Source of the DNA: a virus
DNA length: 44,314 bases
IMG/VR virus record: IMGVR_UViG_3300004461_000091
Coordinates: 1-44,314 of that record
Reading direction: 5' to 3' (one strand)
The notes under the pieces are model-generated. The model made no database searches and was not told where the DNA came from. It saw only the letters and a list, made by a program, of their open reading frames with translations. This document shows positions 16,272 through 24,177 of the stretch, piece after piece (the first letter of the stretch is position 1; each line of letters opens with the position of its first letter). Position numbers and translations under genes: made by a program.

Positions 16272-16955
16272 TTATTTAACTGGGTACCTTACTTGTGGGG
16301 TTCTATACATATCTTGACGATTTTTAGCATCACCAAGCATCTTAATTAATCCTAGTGCTTCATCATAGCGTTTCTGATAATTAACAATCTCGTCTGGTTC
16401 TGATTTCATGAAGGTAGCAGCTTCCAGTAAAGAACCGTACAGAAGTACAGAATCAAAATCATCTCCTAAATAAGATGTCCCCGCGTCTACAATAGACTGT
16501 GGATAATAAAAGTAATGTAATTCCATTGCATAGTTACTATTTGGCGTAGGCCCAAGAATAAAAGAGGTGTTATCAAAAATAGCATAATGCGTCGGAACAC
16601 CTGTTGCTGTTGGATCTGGGAAAGACTCACGCATAAAGTTAACGTCTTTATTTAAAAGAAACGCCTGACTACCATCGGCGGCAATAACCGCTAATGAAAA
16701 CGTAGATAGCCAATCCGACGGTATACCTAAATACTTATTGTCTGTAGTCAGATTACCTGTAACATTTTTACGTAAATCAGGTAGTTGAACGACGTTAAAA
16801 ACCCGTTGCTCAGCCTGACGTATAAACGTATCAATCTGCTCTTTAGTAGTAAAAGATGTTAACGTACCTAGGTTAGTAGGATCGCCTACAGACGTACTAG
16901 GGAACGTATTTTCAACGTAGCCTTGGATCGTTTTAAATAAAGTATTGTAGTCCAT
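16272..16955 (-). CDS. Head-tail adaptor-like protein (phage adaptor)
   Basis: 227 aa. The pattern matches phage adaptor proteins: a helical start (YNTLFKTIQGYVENTFPSTS), TKEQIDTFIRQAEQRVFNVV, a beta insert (NVTGNLTTDNKYLGIPSDWL) and a helical end (LYGSLLEAATFMKSEPDEIV then YQKRYDEALGLIKML). Such proteins form the ring below the portal. A second protein of related role lies at 17478-18185. The start codon abuts the stop of the 50-aa gene upstream. Confidence 0.68.
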   Translation of the reverse strand: MDYNTLFKTIQGYVENTFPSTSVGDPTNLGTLTSFTTKEQIDTFIRQAEQRVFNVVQLPDLRKNVTGNLTTDNKYLGIPSDWLSTFSLAVIAADGSQAFLLNKDVNFMRESFPDPTATGVPTHYAIFDNTSFILGPTPNSNYAMELHYFYYPQSIVDAGTSYLGDDFDSVLLYGSLLEAATFMKSEPDEIVNYQKRYDEALGLIKMLGDAKNRQDMYRTPQVRYPVK

Positions 16956-17108
16956 TTAGCCCATCTTTTTGCTATGTCCGGTTCCTTTTGTAGCAGCACC
17001 AGTACCACGAGTCTTTTGTGTCTGAGTATTTGCTACATTGTTTGGGTACCCGTCTACATTTGGTACAGGCACTGATTGAGGCTGTTTAAATTTCCCTGTA
17101 TCTTTCAT
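16956..17108 (-). CDS. Small polar protein in the head-tail cluster
   Basis: 50 aa, MKDTGKFKQPQSVPVPNVDG with a Thr/Gln/Lys-rich end (GTGAATKGTGHSKKMG). Start ATG is 9 bases after the zinc-ribbon gene and the stop is immediately followed by the adaptor ATG (TAAATG), so the reading frame is well packed. No domain; similar short polar proteins flank adaptor genes in marine phages. Function unknown. Confidence 0.6.
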   Translation of the reverse strand: MKDTGKFKQPQSVPVPNVDGYPNNVANTQTQKTRGTGAATKGTGHSKKMG

Positions 17109-17117
17109 AGTAAATCC

Positions 17118-17471
17118 TTAACTAGTTGTAATTGTTACAGTTCCTATTGCACCATCGGCTTCTAAATAATTTTCAAGCCCACTTAATTCCAGTGGATTAT
17201 CTAGTCCTACTGGGTTCCAACCCCATTGTATATCTCTTGATTGGGGAAAGCTATTGTCTGGTCTTGGGTTACGTAGCGCCTGTGGGTCATCTACAGGATA
17301 CATACCCAGTTGATTCTGTGGCTGATCTGGCTCCCAGCAAGTAGGACACACCAAAATGTTAACATTTTTGGTTTTTATAGTTAACTCTTTTAACTGCTTG
17401 AGTTTGTATCTAAAACCGCAACGATCACATTCTGCTATCGCGTTTTTGCCAGAAGCAAATTTATTAGCCAT
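17118..17471 (-). CDS. Zinc-ribbon virion-region protein
   Basis: 117 aa. A zinc ribbon (CDRCG at about residues 15-19, CPTCW at about 42-46) occupies the first half; the second half is Pro/Asn-rich with WGWNPVGLDNPLELSGLENY and a beta end (AIGTVTITTS). It lies between the two head-tail adaptor-like genes. The zinc ribbon may be structural in the connector; no enzyme motif is visible. Confidence 0.6.
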   Translation of the reverse strand: MANKFASGKNAIAECDRCGFRYKLKQLKELTIKTKNVNILVCPTCWEPDQPQNQLGMYPVDDPQALRNPRPDNSFPQSRDIQWGWNPVGLDNPLELSGLENYLEADGAIGTVTITTS

Positions 17472-17477
17472 ATAACT

Positions 17478-18185
17478 TTAATAAAACATCTGTCGAGGAG
17501 CTAATCTTAGAGAGGCTTTTTCTCTGTCCTCAGTTGAAGCAAAGTTCCATTGTTCTTCGTACGCCATTTTTAACATTTCAATTCTATTCATAGCTTCAGG
17601 TAGCTTTAACGATAAATAGTAAGCTAGCCCCGCAACCATACAGGGTAAGAACCTAAACGGAATATCTTCAGTATTCACCCCGTTACCAGCATCTTGTATA
17701 CGACGTAATCTCCAGTACGTAAAAGTGTAATTATCATTATTAGGTACAGGCCAGACGTTTATAGTAGGGTATGCTATCCCAGTTGTAGGTTCTGTTGCAC
17801 CAGACTGTCTGTCTATCCATACTTGGATCGGTCTACCCTGAGAGTTCTTATTAGGTATAGATGCGTATGTGGAAGAACTAATTCTACTGATGTTTATGTC
17901 GTTTTGATTCGTGCCAGTGCCCGTACGTATAACGCTATCTAGCAGATCAATAGTATCAATAGGAAGATTATAAGTACCAGTGCCTTGCGTAAGTGCGATG
18001 CTACCTTGATCGATCGTCCATAAATTAATGCCACGATTAGCCCATTCTATAGTTAGTAAGTTTAGAGACCTACGAGCGGTACGCATTTCATATCCCGTAC
18101 GTAACTCCGCACCACAACGCTCAAACGCCTCTTCTACGAGGTTATTAAGGTCGAGGTTAAATGTACTTGTACCTGATGTAGTCAT
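17478..18185 (-). CDS. Head-tail connector protein (P22 gp4/tail-tubular-A-like)
   Basis: 235 aa. An N-terminal helix NLDLNNLVEEAFERCGAELR and YEMRTARRSLNLLTIEWANR, then a beta part with LTQGTGTYNLPIDTIDLLDS, and a C-terminal helix (LAYYLSLKLPEAMNRIEMLK then YEEQWNFASTEDREKASLRL) match gp4/adaptor families that extend the portal. It is the first of the connector group transcribed after the Lys-rich small proteins. Confidence 0.66.
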   Translation of the reverse strand: MTTSGTSTFNLDLNNLVEEAFERCGAELRTGYEMRTARRSLNLLTIEWANRGINLWTIDQGSIALTQGTGTYNLPIDTIDLLDSVIRTGTGTNQNDINISRISSSTYASIPNKNSQGRPIQVWIDRQSGATEPTTGIAYPTINVWPVPNNDNYTFTYWRLRRIQDAGNGVNTEDIPFRFLPCMVAGLAYYLSLKLPEAMNRIEMLKMAYEEQWNFASTEDREKASLRLAPRQMFY

Positions 18186-18192
18186 AAGGTAT

Positions 18193-18453
18193 TTACCTTA
18201 AAAGTGTAGCTAAAACTAGCCCAATAACAGCAATAATAGAAGCCATGTGTAAAGCTTCCATACGAAATATACGTTTATCTAACGCTCCTAATTTATCTAA
18301 AACCGAATCATACCTAGCTGCGCATTCCCTCTCATGTGCGTTTAATTGCGATTGAGTCTGCGTTATTGTATCTACGTGTGTAGCAGCGGGTTTTACTACC
18401 TTTGGTACCGCTTTACGTTTTCTAGGGGTTTTAATACCCGGAGTAGTTGGCAT
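18193..18453 (-). CDS. Small protein with coiled coil and C-terminal TM helix
   Basis: 86 aa. Basic, Pro-rich N-terminus (PTTPGIKTPRKRKAVPKVVK), a helical middle (QTQSQLNAHERECAARYDSV LDKLGALDKRIFRM split here) and one transmembrane helix at the C-terminus (MASIIAVIGLVLATLLR). Topology resembles small tail-anchored membrane proteins, including phage holin-like or coiled-coil 'hemolysin XhlA'-type proteins. Membrane insertion is a firm prediction; role is open. Stop/start overlap of 1 base with its upstream neighbour. Confidence 0.6.
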   Translation of the reverse strand: MPTTPGIKTPRKRKAVPKVVKPAATHVDTITQTQSQLNAHERECAARYDSVLDKLGALDKRIFRMEALHMASIIAVIGLVLATLLR

Positions 18454-18731
18454 TATGTTACCTTCCTGTATTTGCTTACCTTCTTGGCAATTTTTTTAGG
18501 TTGTTTAGCAACTTGCTTGCCAGACTTTTTAGCTTTGCGCTTAGCCTTTGTAGTAGCTGCATACTCTTTATCTGATAATGCTTTTATTGCTTTCTCTGGA
18601 AGATACCGCTCTCCAGTTGCTTTTGCACCTTGGGTTGATGGCTTACCACTTTTAGTACGCCATTTTTGTTTCGTCCAAGACTTAAGACTTTTCTGTGATT
18701 TAGCGAGAGCCATTTTGTTTTTTATCAACAA
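18453..18731 (-). CDS. Lys-rich small protein
   Basis: 92 aa from a TTG start (MLIKNKMALAKSQKSLKSWT), or 86 aa from the ATG at 18713, which gives MALAKSQKSLKSWTKQKWRT. Extremely basic, with KRKAKKSGKQVAKQPKKIAK at the end. The pattern WTKQKWRTKSGKPSTQG and GERYLPEKAIKAL is seen in small marine phage proteins. Probably a virion DNA-associated or connector-linked protein; inferred from charge and position. Confidence 0.6.
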   Translation of the reverse strand: MLIKNKMALAKSQKSLKSWTKQKWRTKSGKPSTQGAKATGERYLPEKAIKALSDKEYAATTKAKRKAKKSGKQVAKQPKKIAKKVSKYRKVT

Positions 18732-18831
18732 GCTTCTTTAAAACTTTAGATTGTTTTTTGTGTGAATTCGATGCTTTTTTTAGTTGCGTAATTACCTTTT
18801 TAACTTTGCTTTTACTATTTTTATTCATCAT
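18700..18831 (-). CDS. Lys-rich very small protein
   Basis: 43 aa (MMNKNSKSKVKKVITQLKKA and on, ending KKQNGSR). It overlaps the upstream gene by ATGA-type overlap at 18828-18831 and runs into the start of the following Lys-rich gene. About 40% Lys/Arg with helical periodicity. Translational packing supports it; function unknown, likely same role as the neighbouring basic proteins. Confidence 0.55.
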   Translation of the reverse strand: MMNKNSKSKVKKVITQLKKASNSHKKQSKVLKKLVDKKQNGSR

Positions 18832-19067
18832 GACTTGTAGCCCCCACCAGCTTCTTTGTATCTTTTAGCTAACATCTGAGCTTTTCGAGCACTCCATTGA
18901 CCTGGAGCACCACCTTTACCACCGGCTTTAATACTGTTAAAGATACGCTTGCGTAGTCCTGGTTTGGTGTAATTGCCAGCTTCGTTGACTTTAGACTTAG
19001 ACTTAGACTTAGGTTGCCCACCTGAAGCCATCTTTTTAATCTTACCCATTCCACGAGAAGGCATCAT
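18828..19067 (-). CDS. Lys/Gly-rich small virion-cluster protein
   Basis: 79 aa. It starts with MPSRGMGKIKKMASGGQPKS and ends with a compact module KPGLRKRIFNSIKAGGKGG then APGQWSARKAQMLAKRYKEA that I recognise as common in marine phage small proteins. Net charge is very positive. The module may bind nucleic acid or a capsid/portal surface. One of at least six basic ORFs in a row (18.45-20.17 kb). Confidence 0.65.
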   Translation of the reverse strand: MMPSRGMGKIKKMASGGQPKSKSKSKVNEAGNYTKPGLRKRIFNSIKAGGKGGAPGQWSARKAQMLAKRYKEAGGGYKS

Positions 19068-19071
19068 ACGA

Positions 19072-19446
19072 CTAAACCACCCTTCCTTTGGTCTTACCTT
19101 TTACTGCACAACCATCGGCACGTTTAGAAGCAGATCCACCATGAGACATTTTCTTAACTTTACCGCCGTGTCCCATTTTATGAGATGCACCTTTCATCAT
19201 GGTTCCATCTGGCATTTTGTGCATAGCACCGCCTTTACTCATTTTTTTGGGGGCTACTCTGGCTTGTCCTTCTTGAAGTGCGTTTTGACCTTGGCCTTTT
19301 TTAAGCATGTCTACTACACCACTATCCATAGGTCTTGCAACTGCTTTTTTCTTTTCCATACCCAACATTTTAGCAACTGGGCCAGATTTATTAACGACAC
19401 TAGCTACTGGACTTGCAAAGTTTAATGCTTTTTTAAACATACCCAT
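19072..19446 (-). CDS. KGG-repeat small protein A
   Basis: 124 aa. After a short hydrophobic start (MFKKALNFASPVASVVNKSG) come repeats KKMSKGG, HKMGHGG, KKMSHGG (about residues 66-107), and a conserved end DGCAVKGKTKGRVV. The 141-aa gene next to it ends almost identically (DGCAVKGKTRGRMV), so the two are paralogues. Basic Met/Gly/Lys repeat proteins sit in this spot in related marine phages. Role unknown; virion or DNA association is inferred. Confidence 0.65.
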   Translation of the reverse strand: MGMFKKALNFASPVASVVNKSGPVAKMLGMEKKKAVARPMDSGVVDMLKKGQGQNALQEGQARVAPKKMSKGGAMHKMPDGTMMKGASHKMGHGGKVKKMSHGGSASKRADGCAVKGKTKGRVV

Positions 19447-19447
19447 A

Positions 19448-19873
19448 TCAAACCATCCTTCCTCTAGTCTTACCCTTAACTGCGCAACCGTCGCCTCTGC
19501 GTTTTGCTACTTTTGCGGTTTTCTTTTTCTTTGTAACCATCTTACCATCAGCCATCTTCTTGACTTTACCGCCGTAAGACATTTTACCTACACCGTCAGC
19601 AGCAAACGTAGGAACCATTTTCCCATCTTTTTTAACCATAGGCATGCCACCATCAGCCATTTTGTTTACTTTACCGCCGTAAGCTTTGTTTTCTGTTGTA
19701 TCTTGCATGCGTTTTTTTCTTGCCATTTCTAACATCTTATTTCTTGCTTCTCGTTCTTTTTCCATTTCTTTTTGAGTTTCAGTCATAACAGGGTTACCGT
19801 CTGCGTCCGTCAAACCGCCAGATCCTTCTCCTGTTCCGGGTTTAACATATCCTTTGCTCGTCTTTTCAGCCAT
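19448..19873 (-). CDS. KGG-repeat small protein B
   Basis: 141 aa, paralogue of protein A. A charged helix (MTETQKEMEKEREARNKMLE) is followed by repeats GGKVNKMADGGMPMV, KMSYGGKVKKMADGKMV and an end DGCAVKGKTRGRMV. The start MAEKTSKGYVKPGTGEGSGG is disordered. Same operon and only 1 base from protein A. Function unknown. Confidence 0.65.
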   Translation of the reverse strand: MAEKTSKGYVKPGTGEGSGGLTDADGNPVMTETQKEMEKEREARNKMLEMARKKRMQDTTENKAYGGKVNKMADGGMPMVKKDGKMVPTFAADGVGKMSYGGKVKKMADGKMVTKKKKTAKVAKRRGDGCAVKGKTRGRMV

Positions 19874-19894
19874 ATCAATCCTTGTTAGGTTGTG

Positions 19895-20173
19895 TTACCA
19901 CTTTACTTTATCAGCCCAATAAGCAGCTGACATCTTGCCCTTCTTTATGTTCTTTCCGTGTCTAGCTTTAAATGATTTACGCTTAGCCTTCATACGTGCA
20001 GATTCACCAGCTTTAGGTTTCCCCGCTGTACTAGCGCCTTTCTGCCCAAATCGAATAATTTTTTCTGTACCGCCCTCACATGCTTTCACAGCGTGAGATT
20101 TTTTTGGATGCCCTGGAGTTCTTCTCGGCTTATTACAAGCCATAGATTTTTTATCTAGTTTTCTACGCATCAC
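19895..20173 (-). CDS. Conserved Lys-rich protein (AYWADKVKW family)
   Basis: 92 aa; alternative start MACNKPRRTP at residue 11. Strong family features: MACNKPRRTPGHPKKSHAVK, ACEGGTEKIIRFGQKGASTA and the C-terminus KARHGKNIKKGKMSAAYWAD. This family is frequent in marine phages next to capsid genes. Highly basic, single domain, unknown function. The order MCP, small virion proteins, then this protein is consistent with a virion-assembly role. Confidence 0.7.
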   Translation of the reverse strand: MMRRKLDKKSMACNKPRRTPGHPKKSHAVKACEGGTEKIIRFGQKGASTAGKPKAGESARMKAKRKSFKARHGKNIKKGKMSAAYWADKVKW

Positions 20174-20189
20174 ATAACCTTAATATAAG

Positions 20190-20218
20190 AATTGACCCAC
20201 CATCTAGGCAGGTCAATT
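20190..20218 (-). terminator. Hairpin between two small virion genes, weak terminator candidate
   Basis: Arms AATTGACC / GGTCAATT with an extra inner pairing CC/GG and a TAGAT loop leftward, then CTTATATT. No real T-run, so it may pause or protect RNA ends instead of ending transcription. Confidence 0.45.
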
Positions 20219-20229
20219 TCCCACAGTAT

Positions 20230-20526
20230 CTACCCAAAAAACAAAGTTACAGATTCAGCAGTGCCAATATTAATAGAAATACCGTTTTCACATATAATAC
20301 CTTCACCCGGAACATCTACAATATTTTGGCCTACTACACTGTTAGATAGCCTAAGAACCTGAGTACCAGAAGCTGCTCCTGCATTGTCAAAAAACGTCAT
20401 ATCAACAATATCAGCTGCGTTTGCGGGTACTGTTTTAACTGTGTAATACACAGTTTTTATACGGGTTCGAGCAGCATAAGCAACACCTGTAGAAGTTAAA
20501 TGTACTGACTTTACATCATATTGCAT
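20230..20526 (-). CDS. Small beta-rich virion protein
   Basis: 98 aa: MQYDVKSVHLTSTGVAYAAR, then TRIKTVYYTVKTVP and GTAESVTLFFG at the end. Alternating polar/hydrophobic strands and no catalytic motif suggest a small decoration or connector protein. It follows the 174-aa virion protein by 13 bases. A hairpin lies just downstream (20190-20218). Confidence 0.5.
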   Translation of the reverse strand: MQYDVKSVHLTSTGVAYAARTRIKTVYYTVKTVPANAADIVDMTFFDNAGAASGTQVLRLSNSVVGQNIVDVPGEGIICENGISINIGTAESVTLFFG

Positions 20527-20539
20527 GAGCTATCTCCTA

Positions 20540-21064
20540 TTAAGATCCGCTACCATCAGTACCAAATGTAGGATCGTATACGTGGTAGAAAATACGTAAT
20601 GTAATAGATCCACCCGTAGCAGCTGAAGCACCTACACCACCTGTAAGTTTTACAGGGTAATTAGAACTCATTGTAAACCCCATATCGTCACCAGCGGTGG
20701 CTTCTGCAAAAGCTATTCCAAAGTTACCTACATCAGCATCACCATCATCAATAATTCCATCTGTGTCAGAAGCAGGATTAACTGCTTTAACCTCAATCCA
20801 ACCTAGATCAAATGTTGGGTTTGTACCGCCTGTAGCTTGTGCGATACCTTCAACCCTAGTAATAATAGCGTTTGCTGGGAGAATAACTGGTAACGCAGAT
20901 GGGCCTGTAGCACTGCTGCTACGACGTAAATCTGTTGTAACTGCTGCTGTAGGGTCTGGTAAATTTGCTTCAACAACGAGCCTAACTGCTCCGGCAGGTT
21001 GTGCATTAACAACTTGTTGAGCTTTACCAACGCGTAGTGGCCCAGAAAAAGTAGTAGTAGCCAT
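20540..21064 (-). CDS. Virion structural protein (decoration-like)
   Basis: 174 aa, beta-rich: MATTTFSGPLRVGKAQQVVN, VRLVVEANLPDPTAAVTTDL, LPVILPANAIITRVEGIAQA and GGSITLRIFYHVYDPTFG. The pattern is common to small capsid-associated proteins found next to the major capsid gene in marine phages. It is the first gene after the terminator following the capsid gene, so it may have its own promoter (candidate near 21100-21130). Confidence 0.55.
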   Translation of the reverse strand: MATTTFSGPLRVGKAQQVVNAQPAGAVRLVVEANLPDPTAAVTTDLRRSSSATGPSALPVILPANAIITRVEGIAQATGGTNPTFDLGWIEVKAVNPASDTDGIIDDGDADVGNFGIAFAEATAGDDMGFTMSSNYPVKLTGGVGASAATGGSITLRIFYHVYDPTFGTDGSGS

Positions 21065-21166
21065 TTTAAATCCTTTCGTGTAATAGCACTTCTTATATCG
21101 TCTCTATTAAGTCTGCTAGGTCAGTCAATATAAGTTATATGTATCCTAGTACGTACAGTATAGATT
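21065..21166 (-). promoter_or_regulatory. Possible promoter for the post-capsid late genes
   Basis: Leftward, TTGACT (21123-21128) is a good -35; the best -10 at 16-17 bases (TAGAGA-like) is poor, and a TATAAG lies further away. Restart of transcription after the strong terminator makes a promoter plausible. Uncertain. Confidence 0.3.
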
Positions 21167-21191
21167 AAAAAAGGGGGGCTTGTAACCCCCC
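21167..21191 (-). terminator. Strong terminator after the major capsid gene
   Basis: Read leftward: GGGGGG, loop TTACAAG, CCCCCC, then TTTTTT. It begins 16 bases after the capsid stop and splits the late block, so genes downstream of it need readthrough or their own promoter. Confidence 0.9.
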
Positions 21192-21207
21192 TTCCCTTGT
21201 TGCTTTG

Positions 21208-22116
21208 TTATGCGCCTTGTGAGCCGAACATTCCAAGTGGATCAGACCACCCGAAAGAGTATCGTTCACGAGCCTTATAACGAACATTACCTGTATCAAA
21301 ATCCCCGTCCATAGAGTTAGCCATAGGCGAACGAACGAAGTACTTTAGACCATTTGGTACGTCAGTTGTAAGGAACCAAGCATCGGTATCTGTCAAGAAA
21401 TGGTTAACTGTGTAACCCTCTGGGATAGAACCGTTGTTTGCAAGTGCATTAATGTCGTTATCCGCCGTGCCAGGTCGCCCTTCAGTCTCTAGGAGTCTAG
21501 TAGCAACAAACATTAGGTTTGGTGGAACAACAAGTTTACGTGGCTTAGCAGCAATCAATAGACCGCGCTCGTCTGTCCATCCAGCAATTTGGATAACAGA
21601 CGCCTCTAGAGAAGTCTCGTTGAGGTCAGCTTGAACAGCGGGAGTGTTACTGTTTGTACCACCAGAAACTAGTGGGTGTGCAGTAGAGAAAAGAGGTACT
21701 CCATCTCCACCGTTTGCACCAGCAGTAAAACCATTGTTCAAAATTCCTGCGGCTTTAGTTTGCTTAGTGAATGCCATAGCACGAGCCAAAGCTTTGGTGT
21801 AACGAGATGACAATGAGTCATACAAGTTATCCTCAATGGCTTCCTCAGTAAGAGAAAAACCAAGCGAAATGGTTTCGTGATTATAGCGAGCAGTCCAAGC
21901 TTCTTGTGCATTATCGTAAGCGATAGAGTTACCCTCATCCTTCACAGGTGCTGCTGCGAAGCCGGATAGCTTTGTCTCTTCTTCAAATGAACGCTCGGAA
22001 GTTTCAGTTTCAAAAATCTCCTTGTGCTCTTCACCGTATCTAGCATACTCCATGCCAAATAAAGCGTTAAGCCCTGGAAGGAGTTCCTTCAGTAGTTGGG
22101 CGCGTGAAATAGCCAT
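21208..22116 (-). CDS. Major capsid protein (Mu gpT-like, HK97 fold)
   Basis: 302 aa. Diagnostic features are MAISRAQLLKELLPGLNALF, the acidic N-arm (EEHKEIFETETSERSFEEET), YNHETISLGFSLTEEAIEDN, the A-domain region PLFSTAHPLVSGGTNSN, PPNLMFVATRLLETEGRPGT and a C-terminal YKARERYSFGWSDPLGMFGS. These fit Mu gpT-type capsid proteins used by many marine phages. Size and position (after scaffold, before a strong terminator) agree. It would be the most abundant product, and the terminator right behind it supports separate control of its message. Confidence 0.85.
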   Translation of the reverse strand: MAISRAQLLKELLPGLNALFGMEYARYGEEHKEIFETETSERSFEEETKLSGFAAAPVKDEGNSIAYDNAQEAWTARYNHETISLGFSLTEEAIEDNLYDSLSSRYTKALARAMAFTKQTKAAGILNNGFTAGANGGDGVPLFSTAHPLVSGGTNSNTPAVQADLNETSLEASVIQIAGWTDERGLLIAAKPRKLVVPPNLMFVATRLLETEGRPGTADNDINALANNGSIPEGYTVNHFLTDTDAWFLTTDVPNGLKYFVRSPMANSMDGDFDTGNVRYKARERYSFGWSDPLGMFGSQGA

Positions 22117-22128
22117 TTACATATCTCC

Positions 22129-22737
22129 TTATAATCCAACGTTATTGCCATATGAATGGGCGCTGGGGTTAAACTTTACCAAAACGTCTGTAAATGCGTC
22201 ACCTGGTTCGGAGACAAAACCTACAATACGGAAGGCAGCGGCTGCTGTTTGAACAGTAGCATCCAAAGCACTTGTAGAGTTACCAGTAGCAGTACTACCA
22301 GTAGATGTACTCTGTGCAGCAGCGAAGAATGTATTATTACCCAAAACTGTTTGTGCACCAGAACCATCTAATTGAGCTTGGAAAGCTACAGATGGGTCAG
22401 TAATCACTTTAGCTTTAATTTCTCCACCGTTAGAAGTTCCTGATGGGTAGTATTGAGCGTTGAGTACTTGACCTTGAGCATTAATATACTCGCAACCAAC
22501 AAACACACCAATAGCACCTACGCCAGAACCGCCAAGGTTGTTAGTAGTAATGTCAGCACCAGTAGCGGTTGATAGGGCGATATACCCGTCAGCGCCAATG
22601 ATAACGACTTGTCCATAAAAAATGTTGGTGGCTTCACCAGCTGGATCAATCAGAAAAGTATCTGTTGCACCAGCGTAAGGCATGCCATCAACCCGATTAA
22701 TAGGCCGAAGCCCATAAGGGGCAGCTACAGTAGCCAT
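22129..22737 (-). CDS. Capsid-associated (decoration-like) protein
   Basis: 202 aa. Starts MATVAAPYGLRPINRVDGMP and contains GVFVGCEYINAQGQVLNAQY, FQAQLDGSGAQTVLGNNTFF and a C-terminal AAFRIVGFVSEPGDAFTDVL strand. Proteins with this opening occur immediately upstream of gpT-like capsid genes in marine phages; they are presumed decoration proteins. Position 12 bases upstream of the capsid gene supports that. The family role is inferred. Confidence 0.6.
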   Translation of the reverse strand: MATVAAPYGLRPINRVDGMPYAGATDTFLIDPAGEATNIFYGQVVIIGADGYIALSTATGADITTNNLGGSGVGAIGVFVGCEYINAQGQVLNAQYYPSGTSNGGEIKAKVITDPSVAFQAQLDGSGAQTVLGNNTFFAAAQSTSTGSTATGNSTSALDATVQTAAAAFRIVGFVSEPGDAFTDVLVKFNPSAHSYGNNVGL

Positions 22738-22760
22738 GTTATAACCTCTCTAAAAAAAAT

Positions 22761-23222
22761 TTATTTACCTTTACCGAATGATGTAGTTGAACGCTTTTCT
22801 TTGAACAAAGGCATTCTTTGATCATTCTCTCTCATAAAATTGTTGTCTACAGAGTCCATTTGACTTTGGTTTTGTTCCGCAAAGTATTCTCTACGTTGCT
22901 CAACCATCTCGTCAGGCATCGTGCAAAGCAACAAACCCGCGACCTCAATGTTGTCTTTGAAACGACTACTGGGGTCAACAAGCATTTGTAAATGTGGTTG
23001 TTCGCTAGCCAAAACAGGTTCCCAGCCTTCTCGCATTTTGGACGAGACGTTACGTGGGTCTTGTTGGCCTAACATCGCAACCCGAACCCAGCGGTACGTA
23101 AATCCAGGTTTTTGGTTTGGTTCTGGAAGTACTTCAGGTCGTACCCATTGTTTTGGTCGTTCCTGTGTATCGCGTGATTCTAATTCGCGTGCAAGTCTAG
23201 TATCTTTACTATTATTAGCCAT
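22761..23222 (-). CDS. Conserved protein of the capsid cluster
   Basis: 153 aa, polar and helical: VRPEVLPEPNQKPGFTYRWV, VAMLGQQDPRNVSSKMREGW, EPVLASEQPHLQML and MPDEMVEQRREYFAEQNQSQ. No enzymatic motif. The conserved GFTYRWVRV..DPRNVSSKMREGW block is known from genes between scaffold and capsid in marine phages. Overlaps the scaffold gene by 8 bases. Assembly role inferred. Confidence 0.55.
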   Translation of the reverse strand: MANNSKDTRLARELESRDTQERPKQWVRPEVLPEPNQKPGFTYRWVRVAMLGQQDPRNVSSKMREGWEPVLASEQPHLQMLVDPSSRFKDNIEVAGLLLCTMPDEMVEQRREYFAEQNQSQMDSVDNNFMRENDQRMPLFKEKRSTTSFGKGK

Positions 23223-24168
23223 TTTGGTTCTCCAATCTCCTAAGTTCTTTAGCGTATTGTTCAGGTGTCAAGCCAAGTTTTTTAGCTAGCGCTACCTGTG
23301 ACTGCTTTAGTACGATCCGTTTGGAAGATGTACTTCGGGATGCTGGTGCAACCACTGTGGCGGGTTTGTTTTCTGCACGAACAGGCTTGCCGCCCCCGTC
23401 CGTAGAATTGTCTTCCCCAAAATACTCAGGGAATCTGCGGCGCATTGTGTTGTCAACGTCCGACCAATAATCATCTGAACCTACGTAAGCATCGCCTTTC
23501 TGTCGAACTAACTTTTGGTGAAACCCTAGGGCCGCCGCAGTCATTTCTTCATCAGACCCGTACCAAGTATTGCGCTCTTGCCACGCCATTGTCTTAGAGT
23601 CTAGTTGAGGCTTAACAGCTTCAGTTGATGTACTATTTACACTATTTCCCTCCTCTTGTCTAGGAGGTCGATAACTTTCAATTTGCTGTCTTCTGAAATT
23701 TGCATCAGAAAGTTTAGTTTGAGCGTCAACAATAGAGTCCGTATCACCTGATTCATACGCGTCTTTATAGGCTCGTTTAGCCATTTCAGTCTCGTATTCA
23801 ACAGATTTTTTAGCGGTATTTAAATACGCTTCACGGCCTTTTTTAGCTTCTTCTTGGAGTTTTTTGTTTTCCTCCATAGCTTTTTTAGCCATTTCTACCG
23901 CTTGTTGTTGCTCGCGTTGCGCAGATTCTTTAGCACGGCGTTCATCATGCCACACCTTTTTCATCTGCTTGAAACGTTCTTTTACTCCGTCTGAATAGTT
24001 ATCTAACTCATCTTTCTCTAAGTCTTCAACTATTTCTTTAGGCATTGGAGACCTATTACGGTCTGCTTCAGGAGTATCATCTTCAACTTTGAGTTCTACT
24101 TCTTGCTCTTCACCTTCTATTTCAAAATCTACTTCTTCCTGTTCTACTTTTTTCTCAGCTTCTGCCAT
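23215..24168 (-). CDS. Capsid scaffolding protein
   Basis: 317 aa. The N-terminus is extremely acidic (EEVDFEIEGEEQEVELKVED), followed by a long coiled coil (RAKESAQREQQQAVEMAKKA; MEENKKLQEEAKKGREAYLN), a middle linker, and a basic helical C-terminus (RIVLKQSQVALAKKLGLTPE, QYAKELRRLENQ) of the type that binds coat subunits. This charge layout and the place between portal and capsid identify a scaffold. It probably leaves the procapsid; no protease gene was found in the window. Confidence 0.72.
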   Translation of the reverse strand: MAEAEKKVEQEEVDFEIEGEEQEVELKVEDDTPEADRNRSPMPKEIVEDLEKDELDNYSDGVKERFKQMKKVWHDERRAKESAQREQQQAVEMAKKAMEENKKLQEEAKKGREAYLNTAKKSVEYETEMAKRAYKDAYESGDTDSIVDAQTKLSDANFRRQQIESYRPPRQEEGNSVNSTSTEAVKPQLDSKTMAWQERNTWYGSDEEMTAAALGFHQKLVRQKGDAYVGSDDYWSDVDNTMRRRFPEYFGEDNSTDGGGKPVRAENKPATVVAPASRSTSSKRIVLKQSQVALAKKLGLTPEQYAKELRRLENQNG

Positions 24169-24177
24169 AACCCTCTC

